NCBI RefSeq assembly: GCF_000375485.1
Contig: NZ_AQXE01000022.1
Coordinates: forward strand, 1-8,450
Length of the DNA stretch: 8,450 nt
Source: Desulfovibrio oxyclinae DSM 11498
GTDB lineage: Bacteria; Desulfobacterota; Desulfovibrionia; Desulfovibrionales; Desulfovibrionaceae
Direction: 5' to 3'
In this document: positions 1 through 6,117 of the stretch, one piece after another
Position numbering within the stretch: the first letter of the stretch is position 1
How the letters are laid out: each line of letters begins with the position of its first letter
The notes under the pieces: generated by a model
The model's database searches: none
Seen by the model: only the letters and a program-made list of their open reading frames with translations
What the model was told of the DNA's origin: nothing
Translations under genes and position numbers: made by a program

Positions 1-158
1 TCAAGGTCTTCTCCCCGAAGCAGGCGAAGCACGGCTTCGACCTTGTGCTGGGCCCAGAAACGTTTCTTCTTGCGCGCCGGTTCCGGCTCTCCGGCTCCGT
101 TCGGCCTACGGCCTCCCTCCGCCGGAGAGCCGGAACCGGCCTTCGAATTCTTTCCCAT
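1..158 (-). CDS. IS3-type transposase, N-terminal part (runs off left edge)
   Basis: The reading frame starts with ATG at 158 on the minus strand, preceded by a good AGGAGGT ribosome site at 167-173, and is open to the window edge, giving 52 residues. It begins MGKNSKAGSGSP, has a Gly/Pro/Glu-rich linker, then ARKKKRFWAQHK followed by VEAVLRLLRGEDL. The basic stretch plus the start of a helix-turn-helix is typical of the first protein of IS3-type elements, which binds the element's ends. The linker is encoded by a perfect inverted repeat (76-140), which is odd in coding DNA. The minus-strand text TGGACACC near 197-204 could be the element's end, but the partner end lies outside the window. 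Family assignment rests on the short N-terminus only, and completeness cannot be judged. Confidence 0.7.
   Translation of the reverse strand, partial: MGKNSKAGSGSPAEGGRRPNGAGEPEPARKKKRFWAQHKVEAVLRLLRGEDL
76..140. repeat. Perfect 20-bp inverted repeat inside transposase coding sequence
   Basis: Arms 76-95 and 121-140 are exact reverse complements of 20 bp, GC-rich (the left arm starts GCCGGTTCC). The loop is 25 nt and contains a smaller GGCC-TAC-GGCC palindrome at 103-113. The whole structure is in frame and encodes the low-complexity linker of the transposase between about residues 6 and 28. Confidence 0.9.
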
Positions 159-234
159 TGTCGGTCACCTCCTGGACGTTTGTTACGCCCAATTCGGTGT
201 CCAAGAAAACCCTAGGGCAATCCAGAAGACGCAA

Positions 235-266
235 AAAGCCCCGATGACCAGTGTCACCGGGGCTTT
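235..266 (-). terminator. Hairpin terminator, minus strand (possibly bidirectional)
   Basis: Arms AAAGCCCCG (235-243) and CGGGGCTTT (258-266) pair perfectly, and an inner TGAC/GTCA stem (245-248/253-256) extends the hairpin past one mismatch. Read on the minus strand it ends in a T run (237-233), the usual intrinsic terminator form. On the plus strand it is followed by the weaker TTTCTGTTT. It would stop minus-strand transcription coming from the right before the transposase gene. Confidence 0.7.
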
Positions 267-554
267 CTGTTTACTTGACGAAAGAAGTGGGTCCACTTTG
301 TTGGAGTGGAGTTGTCAGAAGCATACTACAAGGCAGCCAAATCTCGCCTCACTCAAGTGCAAAACAAAGAGCAGACTCGCGCACGTAGCACCACTCATGC
401 CAACCATAGGAATGGCCACTTCGACTTTCTCAAGTTAAATGGCCTATTTCCTCGACTTACATGTCCGCTTACAGCGGACATGTTGGAAATTGTGCCGAAA
501 AAGCTGTGTACCATCTGAAGTCACGAAGACGAGCCACGAAACGCGAAAACGGCA
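267..554. other. Non-coding stretch with one palindrome
   Basis: Short frames cross this stretch on both strands, but none has a ribosome site or recognisable protein motifs. The only clear structure is the palindrome at 459-483. If the tRNA interpretation is right, this is ordinary chromosomal DNA downstream of the tRNA-Asp gene. Confidence 0.5.
459..483. repeat. Perfect 11-bp palindrome with 3-nt loop
   Basis: ACATGTCCGCT (459-469), loop TAC, then AGCGGACATGT (473-483). No T run follows on either strand, so it is not a standard terminator. It could be a protein-binding site or a dispersed repeat. No gene starts beside it, so no operator role can be assigned. Confidence 0.6.
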
Positions 555-559
555 CAAAA

Positions 560-587
560 AAAGGGTCACACTTTCGTGTAACCCTTT
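560..587 (-). terminator. Intrinsic terminator of the tRNA-Asp gene
   Basis: Stem AAAGGGT-C-ACAC (560-571) pairs with GTGT-A-ACCCTTT (576-587) with a single C/A mismatch and the loop TTTC. On the minus strand it is followed by a run of T (562-555). It lies just past the CCA end of the tRNA, where the natural terminator of a tRNA transcription unit would be. Its preservation suggests the left side is the native downstream neighbourhood of the tRNA gene. Confidence 0.8.
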
Positions 588-595
588 GATTTCTG

Positions 596-642
596 TGGCG
601 GAGCCGAAGGGACTCGAACCCTCGGCCTCCGGCGTGACAGGC
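596..642 (-). tRNA. 3' half of tRNA-Asp(GTC), 5' half missing
   Basis: On the minus strand this reads as anticodon loop CTGTCAC (640-634, anticodon GTC at 638-636), 3' anticodon stem GCCGG (633-629), variable loop AGGCC, T-arm GAGGG-TTCGAGT-CCCTT (623-607), 3' acceptor strand CGGCTCC, discriminator G typical of tRNA-Asp (599), and encoded CCA (598-596). The 5' anticodon stem should be CCGGC but is CGTGC: only the two bases beside the loop and the outermost base pair. No D arm and no GGAGCCG 5' acceptor strand lies beyond it. The gene is therefore cut at the anticodon arm and cannot make a tRNA. A full copy is expected elsewhere, probably at the other end of the integrated element. Confidence 0.85.
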
Positions 643-645
643 ACG
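634..645. other. Probable attachment-site junction (tRNA / element)
   Basis: The loss of tRNA identity at 642-645 marks the likely crossover zone. Tyrosine recombinases of integrative elements often recombine in the anticodon loop and leave a 3' tRNA fragment at one end. By that logic positions below 596 are chromosome and positions above 645 are element. No integrase gene is seen in the window. Deletion by a nearby insertion sequence is the alternative. Confidence 0.55.
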
Positions 646-685
646 TGACCTAGCTAATCACCGTCGATTTTATTGAATATTATTG

Positions 686-741
686 AGGCTTACGAAGCCT
701 TGGTGCGGCTCGGTGGGTTTAAAGGGCCCACCTGTGGGCCC
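686..741. repeat. Two small hairpins at the element's left end
   Basis: AGGCTT-ACG-AAGCCT (686-700) and GGGCCCA-CCTG-TGGGCCC (724-741) are perfect short inverted repeats between the tRNA scar and the IS3 fragment. They could be recombinase arm sites or remnants of an insertion-sequence end. No coding sequence is evident in 646-777. Confidence 0.5.
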
Positions 742-777
742 ACTAAAATGGTGCCGTTCCAGCGTGACAGATGAACT

Positions 778-974
778 CTATTTCTCGTGCTCTTTCGCTT
801 CGAGAGCTGTTGCCATATCCAGCAAGTCATCAAGACCCCCATACTTCTTTTCCTGCGATAGAAGGTCTGCTCGCTGATCTCAATTTTACGGATCACTTCC
901 TTCACGGGAGTCCTATGCCAGGTCTGACGCAGATCAAAGGCGATTTGTTCCTCAATGTACCTTGATTTTTTCAG
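778..974 (-). pseudogene. Degenerate IS3-family orfA fragment
   Basis: The minus-strand frame from 974 reads KKSRYIEEQIAFDLRQ, then TPVKEVIRKIEISEQTFYRR, the helix-turn-helix region of IS3-family OrfA proteins that usually start MKKSR(Y/F)TEEQIAFALRQ. The expected ATG is CTG here, nine bases after a GGAGG ribosome site. A one-base shift around 844-853 is needed to continue into KKYGGLDDLLDMATALEAKE and reach the stop at 780-778. Only the DNA-binding part is left and no orfB (DDE integrase) is present, so this is a dead remnant. The family is clear, the subgroup is not. Confidence 0.75.
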
Positions 975-1027
975 GACAAAAACCTCCTACTATATGATAA
1001 TCGATTTCGCCAAAGACTCACATTCCC

Positions 1028-1055
1028 GGTGGACCTATTTCGCAGGAGCAGGTCA
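1028..1055 (-). repeat. Candidate terminal end of the IS3 remnant
   Basis: On the minus strand the text TGACCTGCTCCTGCG followed by AAATAGGTCCACC lies about 54-81 bases upstream of the orfA start, where the left inverted repeat of an IS3-type element belongs. The matching right repeat is absent, as expected for a truncated copy. This is by position and general look only. Beyond it, 1056-1136 holds nothing I can name. Confidence 0.3.
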
Positions 1056-1136
1056 ACCCCACCTTTATCGTCTCGATTGAAATGTTATCGGTTGAGTGGT
1101 ATTTATTTAGCGAAAATGCATTGTGGAATTGAGAAT

Positions 1137-1746
1137 TTTTTAGTCCAATAAGTCTTAGCTTTGCTGGGGGACCAATAAAGTTTGACTTATGCAGATTTTT
1201 TTAAAACCTCCCCTAGTGAGCTGCTCAAAGTGAGCACAGGAGAGACTTTAAATTAAGTGCAATTCAAGCCTATGCCACACGCTGTGGGACTACAAATATC
1301 ACATCATTTGGATACTCAAATTCCGTCGCAAGATTTATTTAGTAAAATTAGGGGGTATTTGGGTGTATTCTTCCATAAACTGGCAAAACAGCGGCAGAGC
1401 AAAATCCCTGAAGAGCATTTATGCAAGGATCATGTGCAAATGTACATCGTCATCCCGCCTAAATATTCGGATGTGCAAGTCATTGGCTTTATGAAAGGCA
1501 AAAGCGCTACCCACATAGCTCGGGAACTCAAAGGGCGGGCAAGAGGCTATGCTGGTCAAAGCTTTTGGGCACGAGGGTATATTGTTTAGACCGTAAGCAG
1601 AGATGAAAAAGTGATTCGAGAGTACAGCCGTAATCAAAAGCAGGAAGACAAGCGAATCAAGCAATTGAAATTCCGCCTTTAGGCGATGCTTAAAGACGCT
1701 TTGAGCGGCTCACAAACTCTAGCCCCGGCTTTGCCGTGTGTATTAT
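1137..1746 (+). mobile_element. IS200-like element, copy 1 (decayed)
   Basis: Limits come from comparison with the inverted copy at 5511-6134. Both share TTTTTAGTCCAAT at the left end, TTTGCTGG, the GGACCA(A/G)TAAA region, a CCTCCCCT...GGAGAG structure before the transposase gene, the broken tnpA, and right-end hairpins near GAGCGGCTCACAAACTC and CCCCGGCTTTGC. It has subterminal hairpins rather than terminal inverted repeats, as in the IS200/IS605 superfamily, and no tnpB. The five T just before AGTCCAAT in both copies may be the insertion target. The right limit is accurate to a few bases only. Confidence 0.75.
1252..1682 (+). pseudogene. tnpA: IS200-type TnpA transposase, inactive copy 1
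   Basis: Intact relatives are about 140-residue Y1 (HUH) transposases that cut and join single-stranded DNA. Four lesions are visible. The start codon is ATT where copy 2 has ATG. One base is lost around 1330-1345, so the N-terminal frame (KCNSSLCHT...) and the main frame (KIRGYLGVFFHKL onward) are out of phase. The metal-binding HUH motif reads H-V-Q (in KDHVQMYI) where copy 2 keeps H-V-H. A TAG interrupts SFWARGYIV-stop-TVSRDEK. The tail with the catalytic-Tyr helix (VIREYSRNQKQEDK) is still readable after the stop. This copy cannot be active. Confidence 0.85.
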
Positions 1747-1759
1747 TACATAACTATCT

Positions 1760-2468
1760 ATGAGAACTGTTCCTGATAGAGTGAAAATTCTGAATGTCGT
1801 TCAAACGCCAATGTCTTTCTATGTGTTGGTTGTGCTGATTGTAAAACATGTTCACGGTGTTAACTATGCCGTATCTGATCAGAAAGATGTAGTCCTGCTA
1901 TACATAATGCCTGACATTATCACTTTCTTGATTGTGTCTGTCTCAGTTTTGGCTTTGTCAGGCCACATTCACTGAACGGTCATAATAGTTCTAATTCCAC
2001 TTCGATACCAGTAATGCTCTTGTGGCTACAAACGAAAACTCCAATGTTCTGTTTTCTGAAACGATTCCATTGTTTAAAGGAATTATCCCTAAAGCATCTA
2101 ACATTACTCATCATTTTATAAGCCCTCGGAGATGGAGAAAGAGATTTCTTGAAGAGTTTCATAGCTTCCTTTCAACGAAAAACAGCAATCTTTTAGTTTT
2201 CTTGCCAAATTTTAAAAATAAGATTATTATAGATTCGTTAAAAAATAAGTTTGACGAGGGGAAGCCATACCGCCTTAATCAAGGATGCGGAAAGATTCTT
2301 TGATGACCTTGACTCTATTTACCCTGGGAAAGTGAAATGGCTTAAATTCATCACCCTTCCTACGTTTTACCTTTATGGGATTGCTGATGTGGTTGTGTTC
2401 GCGATGTACCCCACTTCAAAAAAGAAAAAGATGCTCCTAATTTTATTTCAAAACAAGATGATAAATAA
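1760..2468 (+). pseudogene. Broken gene: small membrane protein with soluble C-terminal part
   Basis: Three or four successive frames look like pieces of one protein. Positions 1760-1975 give MRTVPDRVKIL, a hydrophobic helix (SFYVLVVLIV), a short loop and a second hydrophobic helix (IITFLIVSVSVLAL). Positions about 1995-2303 give a soluble part with RRWRKRFLEEFHSF and NSNLLVFLPNFKNK. From about 2265 another frame gives LIKDAERFFDDLDSIYPGKV, then LPTFYLYGIADVVVFAMYPT. In the A-rich stretch near 2418-2430 a further shift leads to DAPNFISKQDDK and a TAA at 2466-2468. At least three frameshifts mean it is not functional. It starts right after the end of IS200 copy 1 without a ribosome site, so its 5' end may be lost. 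I do not recognise the family. Two helices plus a cytosolic domain would fit a membrane-anchored effector, but that is inference. Confidence 0.5.
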
Positions 2469-2558
2469 GTAATTTAATGATTGACGATGTGAAAACTATT
2501 AAAAATGAGCGAAATAGTAAGGGGTAAGGTGTTGATGCCAAGCCTTCCAGACATCTAA

Positions 2559-3043
2559 GTGTACGTCCAAAACTTACAGGGCTTAGTAGATGGAACAATC
2601 ATCAGCACGAGAAAACGTATCGCATTTGTAAATGACTACATGATTTCGTTAAATTTAAAACTCAATGGCAAATTGTATTGGAAAGATGACCAAAAACTGG
2701 AGAATTTAGCATTAACTGTTGAGTTTGAGAGGAGGCAGGCTCTTGCTTTAACAGGTACAAGATTTAGGGCTAATTTTAGATTAACCCAAAGCTTCCTCTA
2801 CTTCTGACGCTTTTGGTGACACATTTGATTTGGAATATTCCCTTAATCAAGCACAACGATAAAATAGACATTAAATATTTCTACTTGACCGGAAGGTGAT
2901 GAGGGGAATTAGTAGCGACTATGCTGATGAAATGCTTTGGCATTGCAAAATGTCTCCAAAAGAAAATTGGATTGATCCCTTTGAATGACTTGGAAGAGTT
3001 ATATAAACCAATATTTTTTGTGGTAAATAGATCTGTAAAATAA
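2559..3043 (+). pseudogene. Unrecognised decayed coding remnant
   Basis: An open stretch at about 2559-2807 encodes VYVQNLQGLVDGTI, then VNDYMISLNLKLNGKLYW and VEFERRQALALTG, in an order and composition that look protein-like. A second frame, open from 2780, continues with LLVTHLIWNIPLIK and KIDIKYFYLTGR, meets two stops in a row (TGA TGA at about 2897-2902), then goes on as GELVATMLMKCFGIAKC and LNDLEELYKPIFFVVN to a TAA at 3041-3043. Together these read as one gene broken by a frameshift and a double stop. There is no ribosome site and no motif I recognise. Non-coding AT-rich DNA with chance frames is the alternative. Positions 2469-2558 hold nothing identifiable. Confidence 0.3.
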
Positions 3044-3202
3044 ATATTAACCCTTCAATCCTATGCAATCGTGGGGAGTTGCTTGATTCTCTCTAGGACC
3101 ATCGTAAAGGCTTTGGTAAGTCTTCAACTGGTAGTGGAATATTCTTCAGTATACTTGCCTCAAAGAAAACACACTACACAGATGAGAAAAGAGTGGACTA
3201 AA

Positions 3203-3952
3203 ATGAAATACACCTCAGTCAAAACGCCTAGTGAATCATTTCTAAAATTGTTTTATGAAAACCTTTGTTCAAATCATATTGTTCACAATTTCTTGTCGCT
3301 AATTAGTGAAGCTTCAAACGGTGATTTCTATGTATTTGGAGGATCTTTACGCCGTACTTTGTTAGGTGGAGATTTTGATGGTGACGTCGATATTATGGTT
3401 GACAATAATGACGATCGCGTTTTTGATTTTTTAGAAGATCATAAAGTTAGTTTCGAATTAAATAGACGTAAGCATCGTAGGTATAAATGGCATAGTTTTC
3501 AGTTTGATATTAATAAGCCCGTTGAATGGGATACAAGTTTTCTTAATGTTACAGATGTTCTTTTGCACTTTGATTTAAATATAAATTCGTTGGCTATTCA
3601 CTTTGGCAGTAAATCAGTTCTTGACCCATATAAGGTTTTAGATCGTACTCCTATTTTATATCCTGGTATCAATTGGAATAGGTGGCGCTCAATTTCAGAA
3701 TCTGAAGTGACTATACTTGCAATAAGATTGGTTAAAATTCTCAGACAAAATAGTTTTTTGCGTTTGTCTTGTGACGAAGTTTCGGAGCTTAGAAATACAG
3801 TCCTACCTAAATGTGAGCGAGTTGATTGGGGGCCTCATGAAAATCGTTATGGGGGAGGGCAGCAGGCCTTTTTAAATGAGTTAGTAGAGCTAATTAATAG
3901 AAAAACTATCACAAATGAAAATGATTGCCAGAACGGGGGTATCAATGCTTGA
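3203..3952 (+). CDS. Class II nucleotidyltransferase, CCA-adding/poly(A) polymerase-type head domain
   Basis: The product has 249 residues. The frame is open from 3071, but the upstream part is not protein-like. The ATG at 3203 was chosen because homology-like sequence starts soon after, with a weak purine-rich site at 3182-3195. The core VFGGSLRRTLLGG (44-56) and GDVDIMV (60-66) is the Pol-beta-fold signature: the GG turn, Arg residues 50-51 and the metal-binding pair D61/D63. HFDLNINSLAI (122-132) and VLDPYKVLD (139-147) match the RRDFTINA and DP-x-GG-x-DL elements of class II tRNA nucleotidyltransferases. Full CCA-adding or poly(A) enzymes have a long RNA-binding body and are about 400 residues. 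Here only about 100 residues follow, ending in a short unrecognised tail, so tRNA CCA repair is unlikely. It should transfer NMP to an unknown acceptor. Its stop overlaps the dGTPase start by 8 bp. A TATACT at 3150-3155 may be a -10 box, without a good -35. Confidence 0.8.
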   Translation: MKYTSVKTPSESFLKLFYENLCSNHIVHNFLSLISEASNGDFYVFGGSLRRTLLGGDFDGDVDIMVDNNDDRVFDFLEDHKVSFELNRRKHRRYKWHSFQFDINKPVEWDTSFLNVTDVLLHFDLNINSLAIHFGSKSVLDPYKVLDRTPILYPGINWNRWRSISESEVTILAIRLVKILRQNSFLRLSCDEVSELRNTVLPKCERVDWGPHENRYGGGQQAFLNELVELINRKTITNENDCQNGGINA

Positions 3953-5426
3953 TTACAATAATTTATTTAATGTCGAAAGATATAGAACAACGAGAGTCTC
4001 AGGTCGTAATATTGAAGAAGAAGTGGATGCAGATAGAGGTAGGGTTCTTTTTTCTCCAGCTTTTAGACGCCTGCAAAACAAAGCGCAGGTTTTTTCATTA
4101 GAGCGAAATGCGGCTGTAAGATCACGCTTAACACACTCCATCGAAGTGTCTTCTGTGGGTAGATTTGTGGCTCAACAAGCAATCAAATCGTTTACAGCTC
4201 AAGAGAAAAAGCAGTTTGGAATTACTGGAAAAGAACGAGCGATACTTTCAGTCGTTGAAACTGCCTGTTTACTACATGATATTGGGAATCCGCCATTTGG
4301 CCACTTCGGAGAAAGTGCTATTTCAGACTGGTTTCATGTTCATGGTCCAGATTTAGTGCCGCGAGCTATCGGAGGTGGGGCGTTAAAAACGTGGAATAAT
4401 TTTTATGATGACTTCCGTCATTTTGATGGTAATCCTCAGGGATTTAGAACTGTTACAAAACTTCAAGCTAAAGAAACTGGCGATCTGTCTGGGATGAATC
4501 TCACAGCAACAACCTTGGCGGCTATTATAAAGTATCCGTGGACAACTGACAGTATTGGCGATGAGAAATATAAGGCTGGGTACTATCGAACAGAGTCTAT
4601 AATTGCAGGGTGGGTCCGTTCTACTTTGAGGTTAGAAGAAGGACAACGTCATCCATTAGTTTATTTAATGGAAGCTGCTGATGACATTGCTTATTGCCTG
4701 AGTGATATCGAAGATGGGATTGAGAAGGGTCTGACAAGCTCCGTAGAGTTTGCAGTACACATGCAACTACATATGCAAGAAATGAAAGATGATGACGTGG
4801 AAATTGCCGCAATGAAGGATGCATTGGATCATATATTGAACTCTGAAAGTCCAGCTTTTCGAAATATTAGGTTCTCAGCAATGGAAGATTTTCGATCTAG
4901 TTTCATCAGATTTTTAGTTAAGCATGCCGCTCGAGGATTTAGGAAGCTCCATGAGAATGAAAACCTATCAGATGGAAATTCACTACTGTCTAATGGCAGT
5001 GCTAAGAATTTATTGGAGGCTGTTAAAAATTTTGCAGAGCAGAAATTATATAAATCTCAAATTGTAAGAGATAGAGAGTTAACTGCTCATGCTGTCCTTT
5101 CTGGTTTGTTTAACGCATACAAGCCATTGATGGTATGTGATCGTGAGCGTTTTGATTTTGCGGTTAAGGGGAACGGAGAGGATGAGGTTGGTAGAAAAAT
5201 TACAGGAGAACAGAGCTTAATAAGTAGGCTTCCGAGGAAACATATGGGAGTCTATTATAAAGAACTAGACCTGTCGGATAAGAGTAAGCTTACCAATGGG
5301 CATAAAGTCGTTGCAGAGCGGGTTAATAGGATACGGATGATTATTGATTTTATCTCAGGTATGACAGATGAATACGCACTCCAAACATATCGACTTGTCT
5401 CAGGGATTCAGATCAACCCATATTAA
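3945..5426 (+). CDS. dgt: Dgt-type HD dGTP triphosphohydrolase
   Basis: The 493-residue product is about the length of E. coli Dgt (505) and looks complete. Dgt enzymes cut dGTP to deoxyguanosine and triphosphate and form hexamers in the cytoplasm. The ATG at 3945 follows GGGGGT at 3935-3940 and overlaps the nucleotidyltransferase stop (ATGCTTGA). An upstream in-frame ATG at 3915 lies inside that gene. Motifs in order: DRGRVLFSPAFRRLQNKAQV (30-49) and LERNAAVRSRLTHSIEV (52-68) with the first metal His at 64, HDIGNPPFGHFGE (111-123) with the HD pair H111/D112 and the probable catalytic H120/E123, HFDGNPQGFR (159-168), and MEAADDIAYCLSDIEDGIEK (242-261) with the last metal Asp at 246-247. All metal ligands are kept. 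Related dGTPases are known to deplete dGTP against phages, and the mobile AT-rich context makes that more likely here than housekeeping. No clear terminator follows before the IS at 5511. Confidence 0.92.
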   Translation: MLDYNNLFNVERYRTTRVSGRNIEEEVDADRGRVLFSPAFRRLQNKAQVFSLERNAAVRSRLTHSIEVSSVGRFVAQQAIKSFTAQEKKQFGITGKERAILSVVETACLLHDIGNPPFGHFGESAISDWFHVHGPDLVPRAIGGGALKTWNNFYDDFRHFDGNPQGFRTVTKLQAKETGDLSGMNLTATTLAAIIKYPWTTDSIGDEKYKAGYYRTESIIAGWVRSTLRLEEGQRHPLVYLMEAADDIAYCLSDIEDGIEKGLTSSVEFAVHMQLHMQEMKDDDVEIAAMKDALDHILNSESPAFRNIRFSAMEDFRSSFIRFLVKHAARGFRKLHENENLSDGNSLLSNGSAKNLLEAVKNFAEQKLYKSQIVRDRELTAHAVLSGLFNAYKPLMVCDRERFDFAVKGNGEDEVGRKITGEQSLISRLPRKHMGVYYKELDLSDKSKLTNGHKVVAERVNRIRMIIDFISGMTDEYALQTYRLVSGIQINPY

Positions 5427-5516
5427 TTTAATGTATTACAAGGTCATCATAAAACAATAATCTATGAGGCCTCTTAGGTCTTAGCAATGTCAAATATCGA
5501 TGTGGAAGTCATAACA

Positions 5517-5564
5517 CCCCCAGCAAAGCCGGGGGCTTGAGTTTGTGAGCCGCTCAAAGCGGCT
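5517..5564. repeat. Right-end hairpins of IS200 copy 2
   Basis: CCCCC (5517-5521) pairs with GGGGG (5531-5535) with inner GC pairs and an AAA loop. AGCCGCT (5548-5554) and AGCGGCT (5558-5564) pair perfectly around CAA. Such subterminal hairpins are what IS200-type transposases recognise on single-stranded DNA. The first could also act as a weak terminator for the dGTPase operon. Copy 1 has decayed versions at about 1690-1740. Confidence 0.65.
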
Positions 5565-5575
5565 TTAAGCACCGC

Positions 5576-6006
5576 CTAAAAGCGGAATTTTAATTGCTCG
5601 ATTCGCTTGTCTTCCTGCTCTTGTTTACGAATGTACTTGCGAATCACTTTCTCATCTCTGCCAACGGTAGAAACAAAATATCCTCGTGCTCAAAAGCTCT
5701 GACCAGCATAACCTCTTGCTCGGCCTTCAACTTCCCGAGCTATATGAATCGCGCTCTTGCCTTTCATGAAGCCAATGATTTGCGGCACAGAATAATTCGG
5801 CGGAATGGCAATGTAGATATGCACATGATCCTTGCATAAATGCCTTTCCACAATATCACTATCTCGCTGTCTTGCCAGTTTGTGGAAGACCTCTCCCAAG
5901 TACGTCCGTATTTTCCAAACAGAATCTTGCGGCTGCATTTCGGTATCCAAACCATATGATACTTGCAGTCCCACCGCGTGTGACATAGGCTTGAATTGCA
6001 CTTCAT
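5576..6006 (-). pseudogene. tnpA: IS200-type TnpA transposase, inactive copy 2
   Basis: It starts with ATG at 6006: MKCNSSLCHTRWDCKYHMVW, the expected N-terminus of this IS200 subgroup. One missing A near 5925 (GGAAAATACGG where GGAAAAATACGG is expected) breaks the frame. The second frame carries TYLGEVFHKLARQ, the HUH motif H-V-H in CKDHVHIYIAIPP, MKGKSAIHIAREVE and RGYAGQSF. Then the conserved Trp codon is TGA before ARGYFVSTVGRDEK, the catalytic-Tyr helix VIRKYIRKQEQEDK and the stop at 5578-5576. Only these two lesions are visible, so it is less decayed than copy 1. Activity would need suppression of both. Confidence 0.87.
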
Positions 6007-6099
6007 TTAAAGCCTCTCCTGTGCTCACTCTGAGCAGCTCACCAGGGGAGGCTTTAAACTATTCCCGCAAAAGTCAAATTTTACTGGTCCTCCAGCAAA

Positions 6100-6117
6100 G
6101 GGGGGGGGGGGGGGGGG
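6100..6117. repeat. Homopolymer of 18 G
   Basis: Eighteen consecutive G on the plus strand lie inside the left end of IS200 copy 2, between CCAGCAAA and TCGCATTGG. Copy 1 has about ten mixed bases in the comparable place. It lies in the region where the left-end hairpin would form. It may be a slipped-strand expansion or a sequencing or assembly artefact. Confidence 0.9.

Noticed and set aside
43..438. 131-residue plus-strand frame over the left edge
   Set aside because: It is the antisense of the transposase start and the terminator, with no ribosome site and low-complexity content.
444..644. 66-residue minus-strand frame
   Set aside because: It runs through the tRNA-Asp fragment and its terminator, so it cannot be a protein gene.
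596..670. A complete tRNA gene
   Set aside because: Upstream of the anticodon there is no D arm or GGAGCCG acceptor strand, and the 5' anticodon stem does not pair.
3071..3202. N-terminal extension of the nucleotidyltransferase from 3071
   Set aside because: The extra 44 residues are not protein-like, have no ribosome site and cover the likely promoter region.
3203..3952. A housekeeping CCA-adding enzyme or poly(A) polymerase
   Set aside because: The head-domain motifs are there, but the RNA-binding body is missing and the gene sits in mobile DNA coupled to a dGTPase.
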